Source of the DNA: Halorhabdus salina | GTDB taxonomy: Archaea; Halobacteriota; Halobacteria; Halobacteriales; Haloarculaceae | Direction of reading: 5' to 3' | Assembly: GCF_013839425.1 (NCBI RefSeq) | Contig: NZ_JACDNP010000007.1 | Coordinates: 62,001-126,000 of the forward strand | DNA: 64,000 nt | Shown: in pieces, positions 1 to 7,869 of the stretch | Numbering within the stretch: the first letter of the stretch is position 1 | Layout of the letters: each line of letters opens with the position of its first letter | Program-made: the position numbers and the translations under genes | Notes under the pieces: model-generated | What the model was told of the DNA's origin: nothing | Seen by the model: the letters and a program-made list of their open reading frames with translations, nothing else | The model's database searches: none

Positions 1-391
1 GGGCACCGTCATTGGGTGCGAGCACGTCGAGTGCGATCACGTCGACTCCCTCGTCGCCTAATGCCGTTTCTGCGGCGTCGAGCAATGTCGTGCCGATCCC
101 TTCGCGTCGACGATCAGGGACGACGTAGAGGTTCTCGATCAGCCCACGGGACACTGTCCGACGAAGCGAGCTCGAATCGACCGTGAACATAACGAACCCG
201 AGCAATCGATCGCTCTCGCGGACGACCCTGAGACGACCACTGATGGTGTGGCGGTTGATCGCCGAGCGGATCTGTCCGCGGTTGGTCTCGGCTTCTAGAT
301 GCGAGCCGTACGCCCGCTGATCGGCTGCGAGGGAGACCCACATGTCCGCGAGCTCGTCAGCGGCGTCCATTGTGGGCGATTCGACGTACAC
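1..391 (-). CDS. GNAT-family N-acetyltransferase (3' end outside window)
   Basis: The protein fits the Gcn5-related N-acetyltransferase fold, which moves an acetyl group from acetyl-CoA to an amine; the acceptor is unknown. About 130 residues are visible. An N-terminal helix (ELADMWVSLA) is followed by a central strand (LLGFVMFTV) and the acetyl-CoA-binding motif A, IENLYVVPDRRREGIGTTLL, where R/Q-x-x-G-x-G/A is R-R-E-G-I-G. The reading frame runs off the window start, so the C-terminus is missing. I prefer the GTG at 391 because it keeps the usual first strand; the ATG at 370 is possible and removes 7 residues. It is transcribed away from the CBS gene upstream. Confidence 0.8.
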   Translation of the reverse strand, partial: MYVESPTMDAADELADMWVSLAADQRAYGSHLEAETNRGQIRSAINRHTISGRLRVVRESDRLLGFVMFTVDSSSLRRTVSRGLIENLYVVPDRRREGIGTTLLDAAETALGDEGVDVIALDVLAPNDGA

Positions 392-432
392 GACCCGGGG
401 TTGGGGCCTCGCCAGTAAGGGGATTGCGCTCC

Positions 433-984
433 TCAGATATCCCGGCAGTCGCTACAAAGCAACTGCCCGTTGAACGAGGCGAGATCGCTGGTCAGTGCGC
501 CACACCGCTCACAGATCCCTTGGTTTGAATATCGCTCGTCAGTGTCGGGATTTTGGCCGGTCCGTGCCGGTTCAATGTTCTCGGTCCGTTGGTCGTCCGG
601 ATCGCGACCCAGTGCGACGGCTCTGACGAGATCCGCCTCGGTTACAACGCCGATGACGTCGTCGCGTTCGTCCGTGACGACAAGCACCGACTCGTCGCTG
701 GAGACGAGTCGATCCGCCGCTGTCGAGATAGGCTGTTCCGCCCCAACACGTTCGACCTCAGAAACCATCGCGTCACCGACTGTCTCGACGTCACCGTCTT
801 CGAGGACGTGATCGAGTACGCCGTCGACTTCGAGCATCCCGACAGGTTCGTTCCCCCGTAACACGACTGCCCCATCGACTCCTTCATCCCGAAGGAGTTG
901 GCCCGCGTCGAGGACATCGTCGGATTCGCTGACGCCGACGTAGTCCCGCGTCATCACCTCCCTGATCGTGCTCTCGACGCTCAT
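433..984 (-). CDS. CBS-domain pair protein with C-terminal zinc ribbon
   Basis: This 183-residue cytoplasmic protein has two tandem CBS motifs (about residues 8-60 and 68-125), which together form a Bateman module that usually binds adenine nucleotides or S-adenosyl ligands. A linker of about 30 polar residues leads to a C-terminal zinc ribbon with two CxxC knuckles (ICERCG near residue 158 and LLCSDC near 175). The target is unknown; such fusions are usually read as ligand-sensing regulators. The ATG at 984 places the first CBS helix (STIREVMT) at the very N-terminus, as in relatives. Function beyond ligand sensing is inference. Confidence 0.85.
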   Translation of the reverse strand: MSVESTIREVMTRDYVGVSESDDVLDAGQLLRDEGVDGAVVLRGNEPVGMLEVDGVLDHVLEDGDVETVGDAMVSEVERVGAEQPISTAADRLVSSDESVLVVTDERDDVIGVVTEADLVRAVALGRDPDDQRTENIEPARTGQNPDTDERYSNQGICERCGALTSDLASFNGQLLCSDCRDI

Positions 985-1062
985 ACATCTCCATTGGCTA
1001 CGTTCGCTCTAAAAGATACTCCCACCACGTTTATGCACGCGGACGTGTTATGTTCACGATTG

Positions 1063-1359
1063 TCACGCCGATTCACGTTCGAGCGGCCAGTAGCCCGCCT
1101 CGCGCATCGCATCGCCGACAGCGGTGTGAAATTCGGGGAACGTCTCGAAGCTGTCCGCCTCAACGTGTTCGAAGATGTCCGACACGCTGACGACGGTCTC
1201 CTCGTCGATACGAATCGGGTGGTCTCCGTACTCGTCACGGAACGCTGTCGCTGCGACCGGAAAATCGTCGGCGTCGAGTTTCTTCGCCAGGATCGCCTGT
1301 CCGTACTTGCGGCGACCCTCGCTCCCTTCCTCGCCGTCTGGGTCGTGGGGCCAGTCCAT
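1063..1359 (-). CDS. Conserved haloarchaeal protein (DUF5785-like)
   Basis: This 98-residue soluble protein begins MDWPHDPDGEEGSEG, an N-terminus I recognise as common to a small protein conserved across haloarchaea and labelled DUF5785. It is acidic and has no membrane segment or cysteine. The body includes EYGDHPIRIDEETVVSVSDI and ends in GYWPLERESA. The family's role is unknown. The frame stays open 60 codons upstream of the ATG at 1359, but that extension is basic and unlike haloarchaeal coding sequence, so I start at MDWPHDP. Family assignment is from memory of the N-terminal motif. Confidence 0.8.
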   Translation of the reverse strand: MDWPHDPDGEEGSEGRRKYGQAILAKKLDADDFPVAATAFRDEYGDHPIRIDEETVVSVSDIFEHVEADSFETFPEFHTAVGDAMREAGYWPLERESA

Positions 1360-1525
1360 ACCGTACCTGTGGCGCTCGCCGGCAAAAAGGTATCCCAGCC
1401 AGCAGCCCCGACTGGTTGCGGTCAATTTGCAGATCACACCAAGTATTAAATGTGAGTTGTGCCACCGTTTATACAGTTGCTCGAGCCGTTTTCCCGGCAT
1501 TGCCGGGCCGGTTCGAGGTGATACA

Positions 1526-3223
1526 ATGCCTGAGGACAACGGAAACGACGGCGACAGAACCGATCGCGGGGGCGACGGGTCTGCGGGTGGCGACCCGTCG
1601 AATTCCCCGGACGAGCACGGTCAACACGGTGGACAGCCCCGCGAACAACCCGATCCGAATGGGCACGGGCAGGGTCGGCCTGGAGAGCAACCGGGCCAGG
1701 GTCAGCCCCAGGGCCAACCGCCGCGTGACCAGCCCCAAGGCCAGCCTCGCCAGGGCCAACCGCCCCAGGAGTCTCACGGGCAGAGACAGCCACACCAGGG
1801 TCGGCCCCAGGGCCAGGGAGGCCAGCCACAGGGTGGTCGCAACCCACAGAACCAGCCGTCTCAGAGCCAGCCTGGACAAGGGCGGGATCCACGGAACCAG
1901 CCACAGGGCGGGAACCCACAGCAGGGTGGACAACCACGCCAGGGCGGCCAGCCGCAAGGCGGACGACAACCCCAGAGTGGACAACCACAACAAGGTGGCC
2001 AGCCACAGGGCGGGCGACAACCACAGCAGGGAGGCCAGCCACAGCAGGGAGGCCAACCGCGCCAGAATCAGCCCCAGGGCCAACGGCGAGGCCAGCCCCA
2101 GCAGGGGCAACGAGGGCCACCGCCTGGGCGGGGTGGCCAACCCGGGGGACCACCCCAGGGTGGCGGCGGGTCCTGGCTGCCGAGTGGCTTTCAATGGACT
2201 CCGCTGACGATTCTCGCCATCCTCGTCATCGTCGGTGGCGCGGCTGCGGCCGGCGTGTTCGTCGCGACTGGTGGCGACGTCCCGTTCCTCAGCGACGGCG
2301 CTGGGAGTGACGGGGCAGCCCTCGACACCGTTCCCGAGGACGTCGACATGGTGATGTACATGGATTCGGGCATCGTTGACGATCAGACGACGGAGACGAT
2401 GGTCGACGGGGCACTAGAGATGAGTGCCCAGAACCAGTTCTATGCTGGCCCGACCTCTTACAGTGACATGTTAGAGCAGGTCAGAAGTCAGTCACCGCTC
2501 GATATCGATGCCTTCGATTCGGCGACTGTGTTTGCCCGCTATCCCGGGACTGGCGGCAGTTCAGCGGAGTACGCCGGCGCTATCGTCAAGTCCGATTGGT
2601 CCGAGGCTGACCTCATCGAGACGATCGAAGATACCGCCGGCTCGGGCGCACTCGAAGAACGCAGCTACGCTGGCACGACCGTTTACGTCCAATCTCAGGG
2701 CTTCGGTCCCGACAGCTGGATCGCCGCGATGGGTGACGGGACGTTCGTGATCGGGTACGAACAGACGGTCAAAGACGTGATCGACGTCGAGAACGGCGAC
2801 GCCGAGGCCTTCAGCGGCGAACTCCGCCAGTCCTTCGAGAACTTGCGTGACGGGTACGTCAAGGTCTCCAGTACGATGCCGGATCAAGCGGCCCAGCAGG
2901 CCAATCAGATGCCCAACGGGGCCCAGATCGTCCAGAACGTCGAAACGATGTCGGGCGTCTACTACACGAGCGGGAGTGACGTCGGGATGGAAATGCAGGT
3001 CACGGCCACCGACCAGCGTAGCGCCGAGACTGTCAAAGAGTCCGTCGATGGCTTACTGTCCTTGGCGACAGTCGGCTCCCAGAGCAGTGCAGTGTCGGAT
3101 CTGATCGACGAACTGGAGGTCTCTCAAGATCAGCGTCGCGTGACGATGTCGTTCCAGTATCCTGCCAGCGATCTCGTCGACCTCATGCAGCGACTCTCTC
3201 AGAGTGGCAGCCTGATGGGCTGA
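1526..3223 (+). CDS. Membrane-anchored protein with long P/Q/G-rich N-terminal tail
   Basis: This 565-residue protein has three parts. Residues 1-220 are low complexity, built from short GQPQ/GGQP/RQPQ units and nearly free of acidic residues after residue 70. One transmembrane helix follows (about 226-248, TILAILVIVGG). A C-terminal domain of about 315 residues (from DTVPEDVDMVMYMDS) is predicted outside the cell. That domain resembles DUF3352-like proteins of unknown role; this is a weak impression. The ATG at 1526 has a GAGGTG ribosome-binding site 6 bases upstream, which decides the start, although the frame is open further up. The Q-rich tail recurs in an unrelated membrane protein at 53161. 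Confidence 0.8.
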   Translation: MPEDNGNDGDRTDRGGDGSAGGDPSNSPDEHGQHGGQPREQPDPNGHGQGRPGEQPGQGQPQGQPPRDQPQGQPRQGQPPQESHGQRQPHQGRPQGQGGQPQGGRNPQNQPSQSQPGQGRDPRNQPQGGNPQQGGQPRQGGQPQGGRQPQSGQPQQGGQPQGGRQPQQGGQPQQGGQPRQNQPQGQRRGQPQQGQRGPPPGRGGQPGGPPQGGGGSWLPSGFQWTPLTILAILVIVGGAAAAGVFVATGGDVPFLSDGAGSDGAALDTVPEDVDMVMYMDSGIVDDQTTETMVDGALEMSAQNQFYAGPTSYSDMLEQVRSQSPLDIDAFDSATVFARYPGTGGSSAEYAGAIVKSDWSEADLIETIEDTAGSGALEERSYAGTTVYVQSQGFGPDSWIAAMGDGTFVIGYEQTVKDVIDVENGDAEAFSGELRQSFENLRDGYVKVSSTMPDQAAQQANQMPNGAQIVQNVETMSGVYYTSGSDVGMEMQVTATDQRSAETVKESVDGLLSLATVGSQSSAVSDLIDELEVSQDQRRVTMSFQYPASDLVDLMQRLSQSGSLMG

Positions 3224-3275
3224 TCGACTCCGATAGCTTCATCGGTGGCTCCCTCGACGCACTCATTGCTTGCCT

Positions 3276-4349
3276 ATGCGTCTTCGTCCACTCCTCAGGA
3301 AGGAACTCGTCTGGAGTAAGCGCAATCTTGCGGCGTTGATCGTCTTGCTCGTCGTCGTGCCGGCGGTGTTCGCCGGCGCGAGTGTGGCGTTCCAGACGGT
3401 CGTGCCGACCGATATGCCCGTCGCTGTCGTCGGTGCCGGGGAGAACGTTTCGGATGCGGACCTCTCGGTGGTCGAGGGTGCGGTGACGTTCTTCTCCGAT
3501 CCCGTCAGATACGAGTCGACCGAACACGCACTCGAGGACCTCCGTCGGGAGTCGGTCTATGCCGTCATCGAGATTCCATCGGGCGTCGCTGCCCAATCAG
3601 ACGGTCGATTGGAGTTTGTCCTGCACGTCGACGGGAGTCTGGTCCCGTTCAGAGAGACCTCGAAAGCGATCACGAGCATCGCGAACGCCCGTCTGTCCGC
3701 GGCCCTTCCCGTCGACGTTCGGGTCACGCGGACCGTCCTTGAACCGACACACACACTTCCTGAGTTTCTCATGCCACTGTTGTTGTTCGGTGTGATCACG
3801 CTGTTCGCGTTCACTTACGTGCCGTACAACCTGGCAGCCGAACGGACCGCACTCGATCGGATCCGCACGGAATCGTCGCTCGAAGCCCTGGCCGTGAGCA
3901 AACTCCTCTTCTTTACGGCACTCATGTCGATTCCCGTCGGGATCTTTTGGGTGGTCGCCCGCCAGTTCGAGTATAGCCTCGCTGTCCTCACACCAGGAGC
4001 GATTGCAGCCTTGTTTGTGTCCTTTCTCCTCATGTCGATCGTGGCGATGACGATCATGTTCCTCTCGCGGTTCAGCACAACGGGGCGGTTTCTGAACGTC
4101 CTCGTCCTGTTTGGGCTGTTCGCACTCGGTGGGCTCATCTATCCTGTCGGCTTTTTCTCCCCGCTCCGGCGAGCCATTGCGCGGCTCGTCCCGGTCCACT
4201 ACGGGATGATCGTCGTCCGGAGCGCGATGCTCAAGGACCTGCCGCTGTCGCTGTTTACCGACTGGCTGGTCGGCCTGGTCATCGTGACTGTCCTGGCCGG
4301 CGCGGGACTGGAACTGTCGATTATCGCCTATAGGCGGTGGATTTCATGA
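3276..4349 (+). CDS. ABC transporter permease, ABC-2 type
   Basis: This membrane subunit of an ABC exporter has about 357 residues. A cytoplasmic N-terminus (MRLRPLLRKELVWSKRN) leads into the first membrane helix, then an extracellular domain of about 140 residues. Five further helices follow from residue 165 on (LLLFGVITLFAFTY, LLFFTALMSIP, GAIAALFVSFLLM, FLNVLVLFGLFALGGLIYP, LVGLVIVTVLAGAG). This matches ABC-2/NatB-type permeases. I chose the ATG at 3276 over the TTG 6 bases upstream. Its TGA overlaps the next gene's ATG as ATGA, so the two subunits are translationally coupled. The substrate is unknown. Confidence 0.88.
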   Translation: MRLRPLLRKELVWSKRNLAALIVLLVVVPAVFAGASVAFQTVVPTDMPVAVVGAGENVSDADLSVVEGAVTFFSDPVRYESTEHALEDLRRESVYAVIEIPSGVAAQSDGRLEFVLHVDGSLVPFRETSKAITSIANARLSAALPVDVRVTRTVLEPTHTLPEFLMPLLLFGVITLFAFTYVPYNLAAERTALDRIRTESSLEALAVSKLLFFTALMSIPVGIFWVVARQFEYSLAVLTPGAIAALFVSFLLMSIVAMTIMFLSRFSTTGRFLNVLVLFGLFALGGLIYPVGFFSPLRRAIARLVPVHYGMIVVRSAMLKDLPLSLFTDWLVGLVIVTVLAGAGLELSIIAYRRWIS

Positions 4350-5053
4350 TAGCAAACGCTCCGCAGACGCTGACTGTCAAGAACCTCCGGCGCGAGTACG
4401 GCCCGGTCGTCGCCCTCGACGGTGTCTCTCTCGCAGTTGAACCTGGTACGCTTCACTGTCTGGTCGGCCCAAACGGCTCAGGCAAGACGACGCTGTTCCG
4501 AATCTTGCTCGGGCTCACACAGCCGACCGGGGGCGTCATATCGCGGCCCGAGGCGACCGTTGGAGTCGGCTTTCAGCGGCCTAGTTGGTATCCTGACCTC
4601 ACGGTCGCGGAGAATCTGCACGTATTCGGCCGGCTGATGGACGTGCCGGCTGACGGGTGGCAGGAGTACGTCGTGGATGTGCTGGGCCTCGATCGCGTTC
4701 GTCACCGCCGCGCAGGTGCGCTGTCCGGTGGCTACGCAAAGAAACTCGATCTAGCTCTTGCCCTGCTGAAACGGCCACGATTTCTATTGCTCGACGAGCC
4801 GCTGGCTGACCTTGACGACGTCTCCGAATCACAGTTTCTCGATTTCCTGGCGTCGTATGCCGGGGCCGGCAACGCGGTGTTCGTCTCGACCCACCGGATT
4901 GCGGACTTTGCCACCGTCCTTGATCGAGTGACCGTCCTCGATCACGGCCGTGTGGTCTTCGATGAGACCAGCGAGGAACTCACAACAGACGACCGATCGA
5001 TGACCGAGATGTATACCGAGTTAGTTGGCCCGACCGACGCGAAATCGCCGTGA
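4346..5053 (+). CDS. ABC transporter ATP-binding protein
   Basis: This is the ATPase subunit paired with the permease immediately upstream. Walker A is GPNGSGKTT near residue 42. The Q-loop is GFQRPSWYPDLTVAENL, the signature is LSGGYAKKLDLALALL, Walker B is RFLLLDEPLADLD, and the switch histidine lies in FVSTHR. Length (about 235 residues) is standard for a single-domain exporter ATPase. The ATG at 4346 overlaps the permease stop. The signature LSGGYAKK differs from the usual LSGGQ but occurs in the NatA/CcmA-like branch. No transported substrate can be named. Confidence 0.9.
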   Translation: MIANAPQTLTVKNLRREYGPVVALDGVSLAVEPGTLHCLVGPNGSGKTTLFRILLGLTQPTGGVISRPEATVGVGFQRPSWYPDLTVAENLHVFGRLMDVPADGWQEYVVDVLGLDRVRHRRAGALSGGYAKKLDLALALLKRPRFLLLDEPLADLDDVSESQFLDFLASYAGAGNAVFVSTHRIADFATVLDRVTVLDHGRVVFDETSEELTTDDRSMTEMYTELVGPTDAKSP

Positions 5054-5191
5054 TCGACGCTCGTTCTCACCGGTCGAACAGCGACGTCACGGTTCGTTAA
5101 CAAGACGACAGCTTTTTTGCTATTCTGTTTGGATGGGTAAGATGTACCGCACAGTCACTGACTACATGTCACTACGAAAACAAAGACAGGA

Positions 5192-5341
5192 ATGGACTCA
5201 TCAGGCGGCGCGTCAGAACCGGACGGTCCCCGAATCGACGCGGAACACACCGGCGAGCAGTACTACATCATCTACGATCGAGCGAACTTCGACGCGTGGA
5301 TCCAATCGGATTATCACGTCGACCGCAAAGCGTGGCGTTGA
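5192..5341 (+). CDS. Small haloarchaeal protein, DUF7331-like (49 aa)
   Basis: This 49-residue ORF begins MDSSGGASEPDG and ends in QYYIIYDRANFDAWIQSDYH plus a short basic tail. The core pattern, (V/I)(L/I)YD...AWIQSD, is what I recognise from the small haloarchaeal DUF7331 proteins; their role is unknown. The N-terminal third is acidic and the frame has haloarchaeal codon use, while the overlapping frame reads a serine/threonine/arginine-rich peptide unlike a real product. There are no cysteines or membrane segments. It sits alone in the 325-base space between the ABC ATPase and the DUF420 gene. Confidence 0.7.
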   Translation: MDSSGGASEPDGPRIDAEHTGEQYYIIYDRANFDAWIQSDYHVDRKAWR

Positions 5342-5378
5342 TTTTCTGGAGCAGCGTTACTGACCGATCCAGAGCACA

Positions 5379-5975
5379 ATGGCCTTCTGGAAGCGGTCCG
5401 CATACACCGATATGCGATCGTCCGTTCGCGGACACGTCGGTGGATTAGCTGCGGTGCTGTCAGTTGTCTCGTTAGCGATTATCTTTGGGACCGTGGGTGG
5501 AGTTGTCCCGTCATCACTCCTCCCCCGGGCTCCCGAGACACTGATCACCGCGATACCACACCTCAATGCGGCGATGAGCGCGCTCGCGCTCGTGGCTATT
5601 GTCGGTGGCGTGCGGGCGATTCATCGCCAGAATGTGCACGCCCACCGCCAACGGATGGGGGCGGCATTCGTCCTCTTCGTCGCCTTCCTGTCGTTGTATC
5701 TGTATCGACTCACCCTCGAAGGGACGACTCACTTTGGTGGTCCCGCTGCTATCGAGCCCGTGTATCTACTCATTCTCGCGATCCACGTCTCGCTGGCCAT
5801 TCTCTGCGTGCCCCTGCTCTTTTACGTGCTATTGCTAGCGTATGCCTACGAGCCTGCGGAGCTTTCGACGACACCTCATCCACGGATCGGCCGGATCGCC
5901 GCCGCGCTGTGGGCAATTTCGTTTGCGCTCGGAATCGTCGTCTACCTGCTGCTGTACGTCGCATTTCCGGCTTGA
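5379..5975 (+). CDS. DUF420 family membrane protein
   Basis: This 198-residue integral membrane protein has about five helices: AAVLSVVSLAIIFGTVGG, LNAAMSALALVAIVGG, RMGAAFVLFVAFLSLYLY, VYLLILAIHVSLAILCVPLLFYVLLL and IAAALWAISFALGIVVYLLLY. Conserved histidines after helix 2 (RAIHRQNVHAHRQRM) and in helix 4 (AIHVS) are typical of DUF420/CtaM-like proteins, which are linked to haem-copper oxidase assembly in other organisms. No oxidase genes are adjacent, so that role is inferred from the family only. The ATG at 5379 is used; a second ATG at 5412 would remove 11 residues before the first helix. Confidence 0.85.
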   Translation: MAFWKRSAYTDMRSSVRGHVGGLAAVLSVVSLAIIFGTVGGVVPSSLLPRAPETLITAIPHLNAAMSALALVAIVGGVRAIHRQNVHAHRQRMGAAFVLFVAFLSLYLYRLTLEGTTHFGGPAAIEPVYLLILAIHVSLAILCVPLLFYVLLLAYAYEPAELSTTPHPRIGRIAAALWAISFALGIVVYLLLYVAFPA

Positions 5976-5997
5976 ACACAAATCAGAAAAGACCCGA

Positions 5998-7425
5998 TCA
6001 ATCGTCAGCAACGCCTGGTCCACCGACTTCCGACGGGACGATTTCCCGGTCGGTCGTCTCTCCGTCGATGTCGTAGGGATACGCACCGGTGACACAGCCC
6101 AGACAGAGATCGCGTCGGTCAGTGCCTAATGTCTCGGCGATGGCGTCGATCGAGAGGTACGAGAGACTGTCCGCGCCAATCTCCTCGCGGATGTCCTCGA
6201 CGTCGCGATCAGCAGCGATCAACTCATCGCGTGAAGCCATGTCGATACCCATGTAACAGGGCGCGACGATCGGTGGCGCTCCGATCCGCATGTGGATCTC
6301 CTCGGCTCCGGCGTCCCGGAGGAGTTCGATCAACTGGTTCGAGGTCGTCCCGCGGACGATCGAGTCGTCGATGAGTGTGACGCTTTTGCCCTCGATCGTG
6401 TTCTTGATCGGGTTGAGTTTCAGCCGGACAGCCTGTTCCCGCTTGTCTTGAGTGGGCATGATGAAGGTCCGCCCGACGTACCGGTTTTTCATCAGCCCCT
6501 CAGCGAACTCGACATCTTCGGCGGCCGCGGCGTACCCGGAAGCGAACGCTCGTCCCGAGTCCGGCACCGGCAGCACGACGTCGCTGTCGATGCCAGACTC
6601 CTCGTAGAGTCGCCGGCCGAGTTCCCGCCGGACGTCGTAGACGAGTTTGTCGTCGATGATCGAGTCTGGCCGGGCGAAGTAGACGTACTCGAAAAAGCAG
6701 TTCGCCGTCCGGTCGGTCTCGACGAGCTGGTAGGTGTCGTAGCCCTCGCCGTCCGGGTGCAAGACCACGAGTTCGCCCGGGCGGACGTCCCGAATTACTT
6801 CGCCGCCCAGTGTGTCGATGGCAACCGATTCCGAGGCGAGGATGTACCCACTGTCGAGTTCCCCGATACACAGCGGCCGGTTCCCTTGTGGGTCTCGCAG
6901 GCCCAGGACGGTATCGTCGTGGGTGATTGTCAGTGAATACGAGCCGTGAATCCGTTCGACCGTGCGCTTGACTGCCCGGACGAGATCTGATTCGAGCAGA
7001 TTCCGCGCCAGGTCGTGGGCAATAACCTCGGTATCACCGTCCGAGGTGAACGCGTGGCCGAGCTCGGCGAGTTCGTCCCGGACGGCCTCGGTGTTGACGA
7101 GGTTGCCGTTGTGACTCAGCCCCAGCGATCCACTCTTGAAGGAGACGGTAAACGGCTGGGCGCAGTCTTTATCGACGCTCCCGGCTGTCGGATACCGGAC
7201 GTGGCCGATCCCCACCGACCCAGCGAGTCCCGCCAGGTCCGCTTCGTCGAAGGCGTCGCCGACAAGCCCCATTTCCACGTGGCTGTGTTGCTGAAAGCCG
7301 TCGTGGGTGACGATTCCCGCGGATTCTTGGCCGCGGTGCTGAAGGGCGTACAGCGAATAGTAAAGGGGACGAGCGGCCTCACGGTCGGCGAGTGAAACGC
7401 CGACGACGCCGCACTTCTCGTCCAT
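5998..7425 (-). CDS. purF: Amidophosphoribosyltransferase
   Basis: PurF catalyses the first committed step of purine synthesis: PRPP plus glutamine gives phosphoribosylamine. The protein has 475 residues. The glutaminase nucleophile is Cys5 in MDEKCGVVGVSL; the short leader is normally removed to expose it. The N-terminal Ntn domain includes LQHRGQESAGIV and the C-terminal domain carries the PRPP loop TLIDDSIVRGTTSNQ. Cysteines late in the protein (DLCLGC) suggest the iron-sulfur-type PurF of the Bacillus class. The frame is open 25 codons upstream, but starting at 7425 gives the conserved N-terminus. It is 4 bases after rpl37e on the same strand. Confidence 0.96.
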   Translation of the reverse strand: MDEKCGVVGVSLADREAARPLYYSLYALQHRGQESAGIVTHDGFQQHSHVEMGLVGDAFDEADLAGLAGSVGIGHVRYPTAGSVDKDCAQPFTVSFKSGSLGLSHNGNLVNTEAVRDELAELGHAFTSDGDTEVIAHDLARNLLESDLVRAVKRTVERIHGSYSLTITHDDTVLGLRDPQGNRPLCIGELDSGYILASESVAIDTLGGEVIRDVRPGELVVLHPDGEGYDTYQLVETDRTANCFFEYVYFARPDSIIDDKLVYDVRRELGRRLYEESGIDSDVVLPVPDSGRAFASGYAAAAEDVEFAEGLMKNRYVGRTFIMPTQDKREQAVRLKLNPIKNTIEGKSVTLIDDSIVRGTTSNQLIELLRDAGAEEIHMRIGAPPIVAPCYMGIDMASRDELIAADRDVEDIREEIGADSLSYLSIDAIAETLGTDRRDLCLGCVTGAYPYDIDGETTDREIVPSEVGGPGVADD

Positions 7426-7429
7426 ACGC

Positions 7430-7603
7430 CTACTCGCCGGCCTTCTGTTGCCAGGCGTAGTCGCGTCGCTTGGCCGACTTGCCAAAGCCACACGAGGCAC
7501 AGACGCCTTTCCTGACGTGGTAGGACTTCTCGCCGCACCGTCGACAATTCACGTGAGTCGTCTTGTTCTTCTTCCCTTGGCTGGGGGTTCCTTTCCCGGT
7601 CAT
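7430..7603 (-). CDS. rpl37e: 50S ribosomal protein L37e
   Basis: This 57-residue basic zinc-binding protein of the large ribosomal subunit begins [20 protein letters not shown]. Four cysteines form two CxxC knuckles (NCRRCG and CASCG), followed by the conserved [12 protein letters not shown] tail that packs into rRNA. Its ATG overlaps the stop of the upstream LSm gene as ATGA, and purF follows 4 bases later. LSm and L37e are a well-known archaeal gene pair. All hallmark residues are present. Confidence 0.97.
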   Translation of the reverse strand: MTGKGTPSQGKKNKTTHVNCRRCGEKSYHVRKGVCASCGFGKSAKRRDYAWQQKAGE

Positions 7604-7785
7604 GGTTGTATCGTGACGACGTTGTCGCCGCGTATAATCGTTGTGTCTTCGCCCGCTTGCAAGACGAGATTCATGTGCTGGTCGTAGCCCGCGAGGTCAC
7701 CGACACGTTCGGTGCCGTCCTTGAGCGCGACGGTCACTTCGCTATCGAGTGCTGCCTCGAGGATGTCCAGCGGTCGATCACTCAT
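7600..7785 (-). CDS. LSm (Sm-like) RNA-binding protein
   Basis: This 61-residue archaeal Sm-like protein begins [21 protein letters not shown]. Members assemble into heptameric rings that bind U-rich RNA. The Sm1 motif includes [22 protein letters not shown], with the asparagine of the RNA-binding loop at HMN. Sm2 is [10 protein letters not shown], with the conserved RG dipeptide. Length is typical for haloarchaeal LSm, which is shorter than others. It is translationally coupled to rpl37e by an ATGA overlap, which fits a link to ribosome or RNA metabolism. Confidence 0.95.
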   Translation of the reverse strand: MSDRPLDILEAALDSEVTVALKDGTERVGDLAGYDQHMNLVLQAGEDTTIIRGDNVVTIQP

Positions 7786-7869
7786 ACCGCAGGCAGGGAG
7801 CGACGGCGGGATAAACCTGACGGACCGTTGATCTTTCGACCGTCCGCCACCGACACTGTCCCGCCGACG

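Noticed and set aside
1446-2207. Several long frames overlapping the P/Q/G repeat region
   Set aside because: The low-complexity repeat keeps all frames open; only the frame continuing into the membrane helix and folded domain, with a ribosome-binding site, is credible.
5133-5363. An alternative 76-codon frame (MGKMYR...) overlapping the DUF7331-like gene
   Set aside because: It reads a basic Ser/Thr/Arg-rich peptide, unlike haloarchaeal proteins, while the overlapping frame has the family core.
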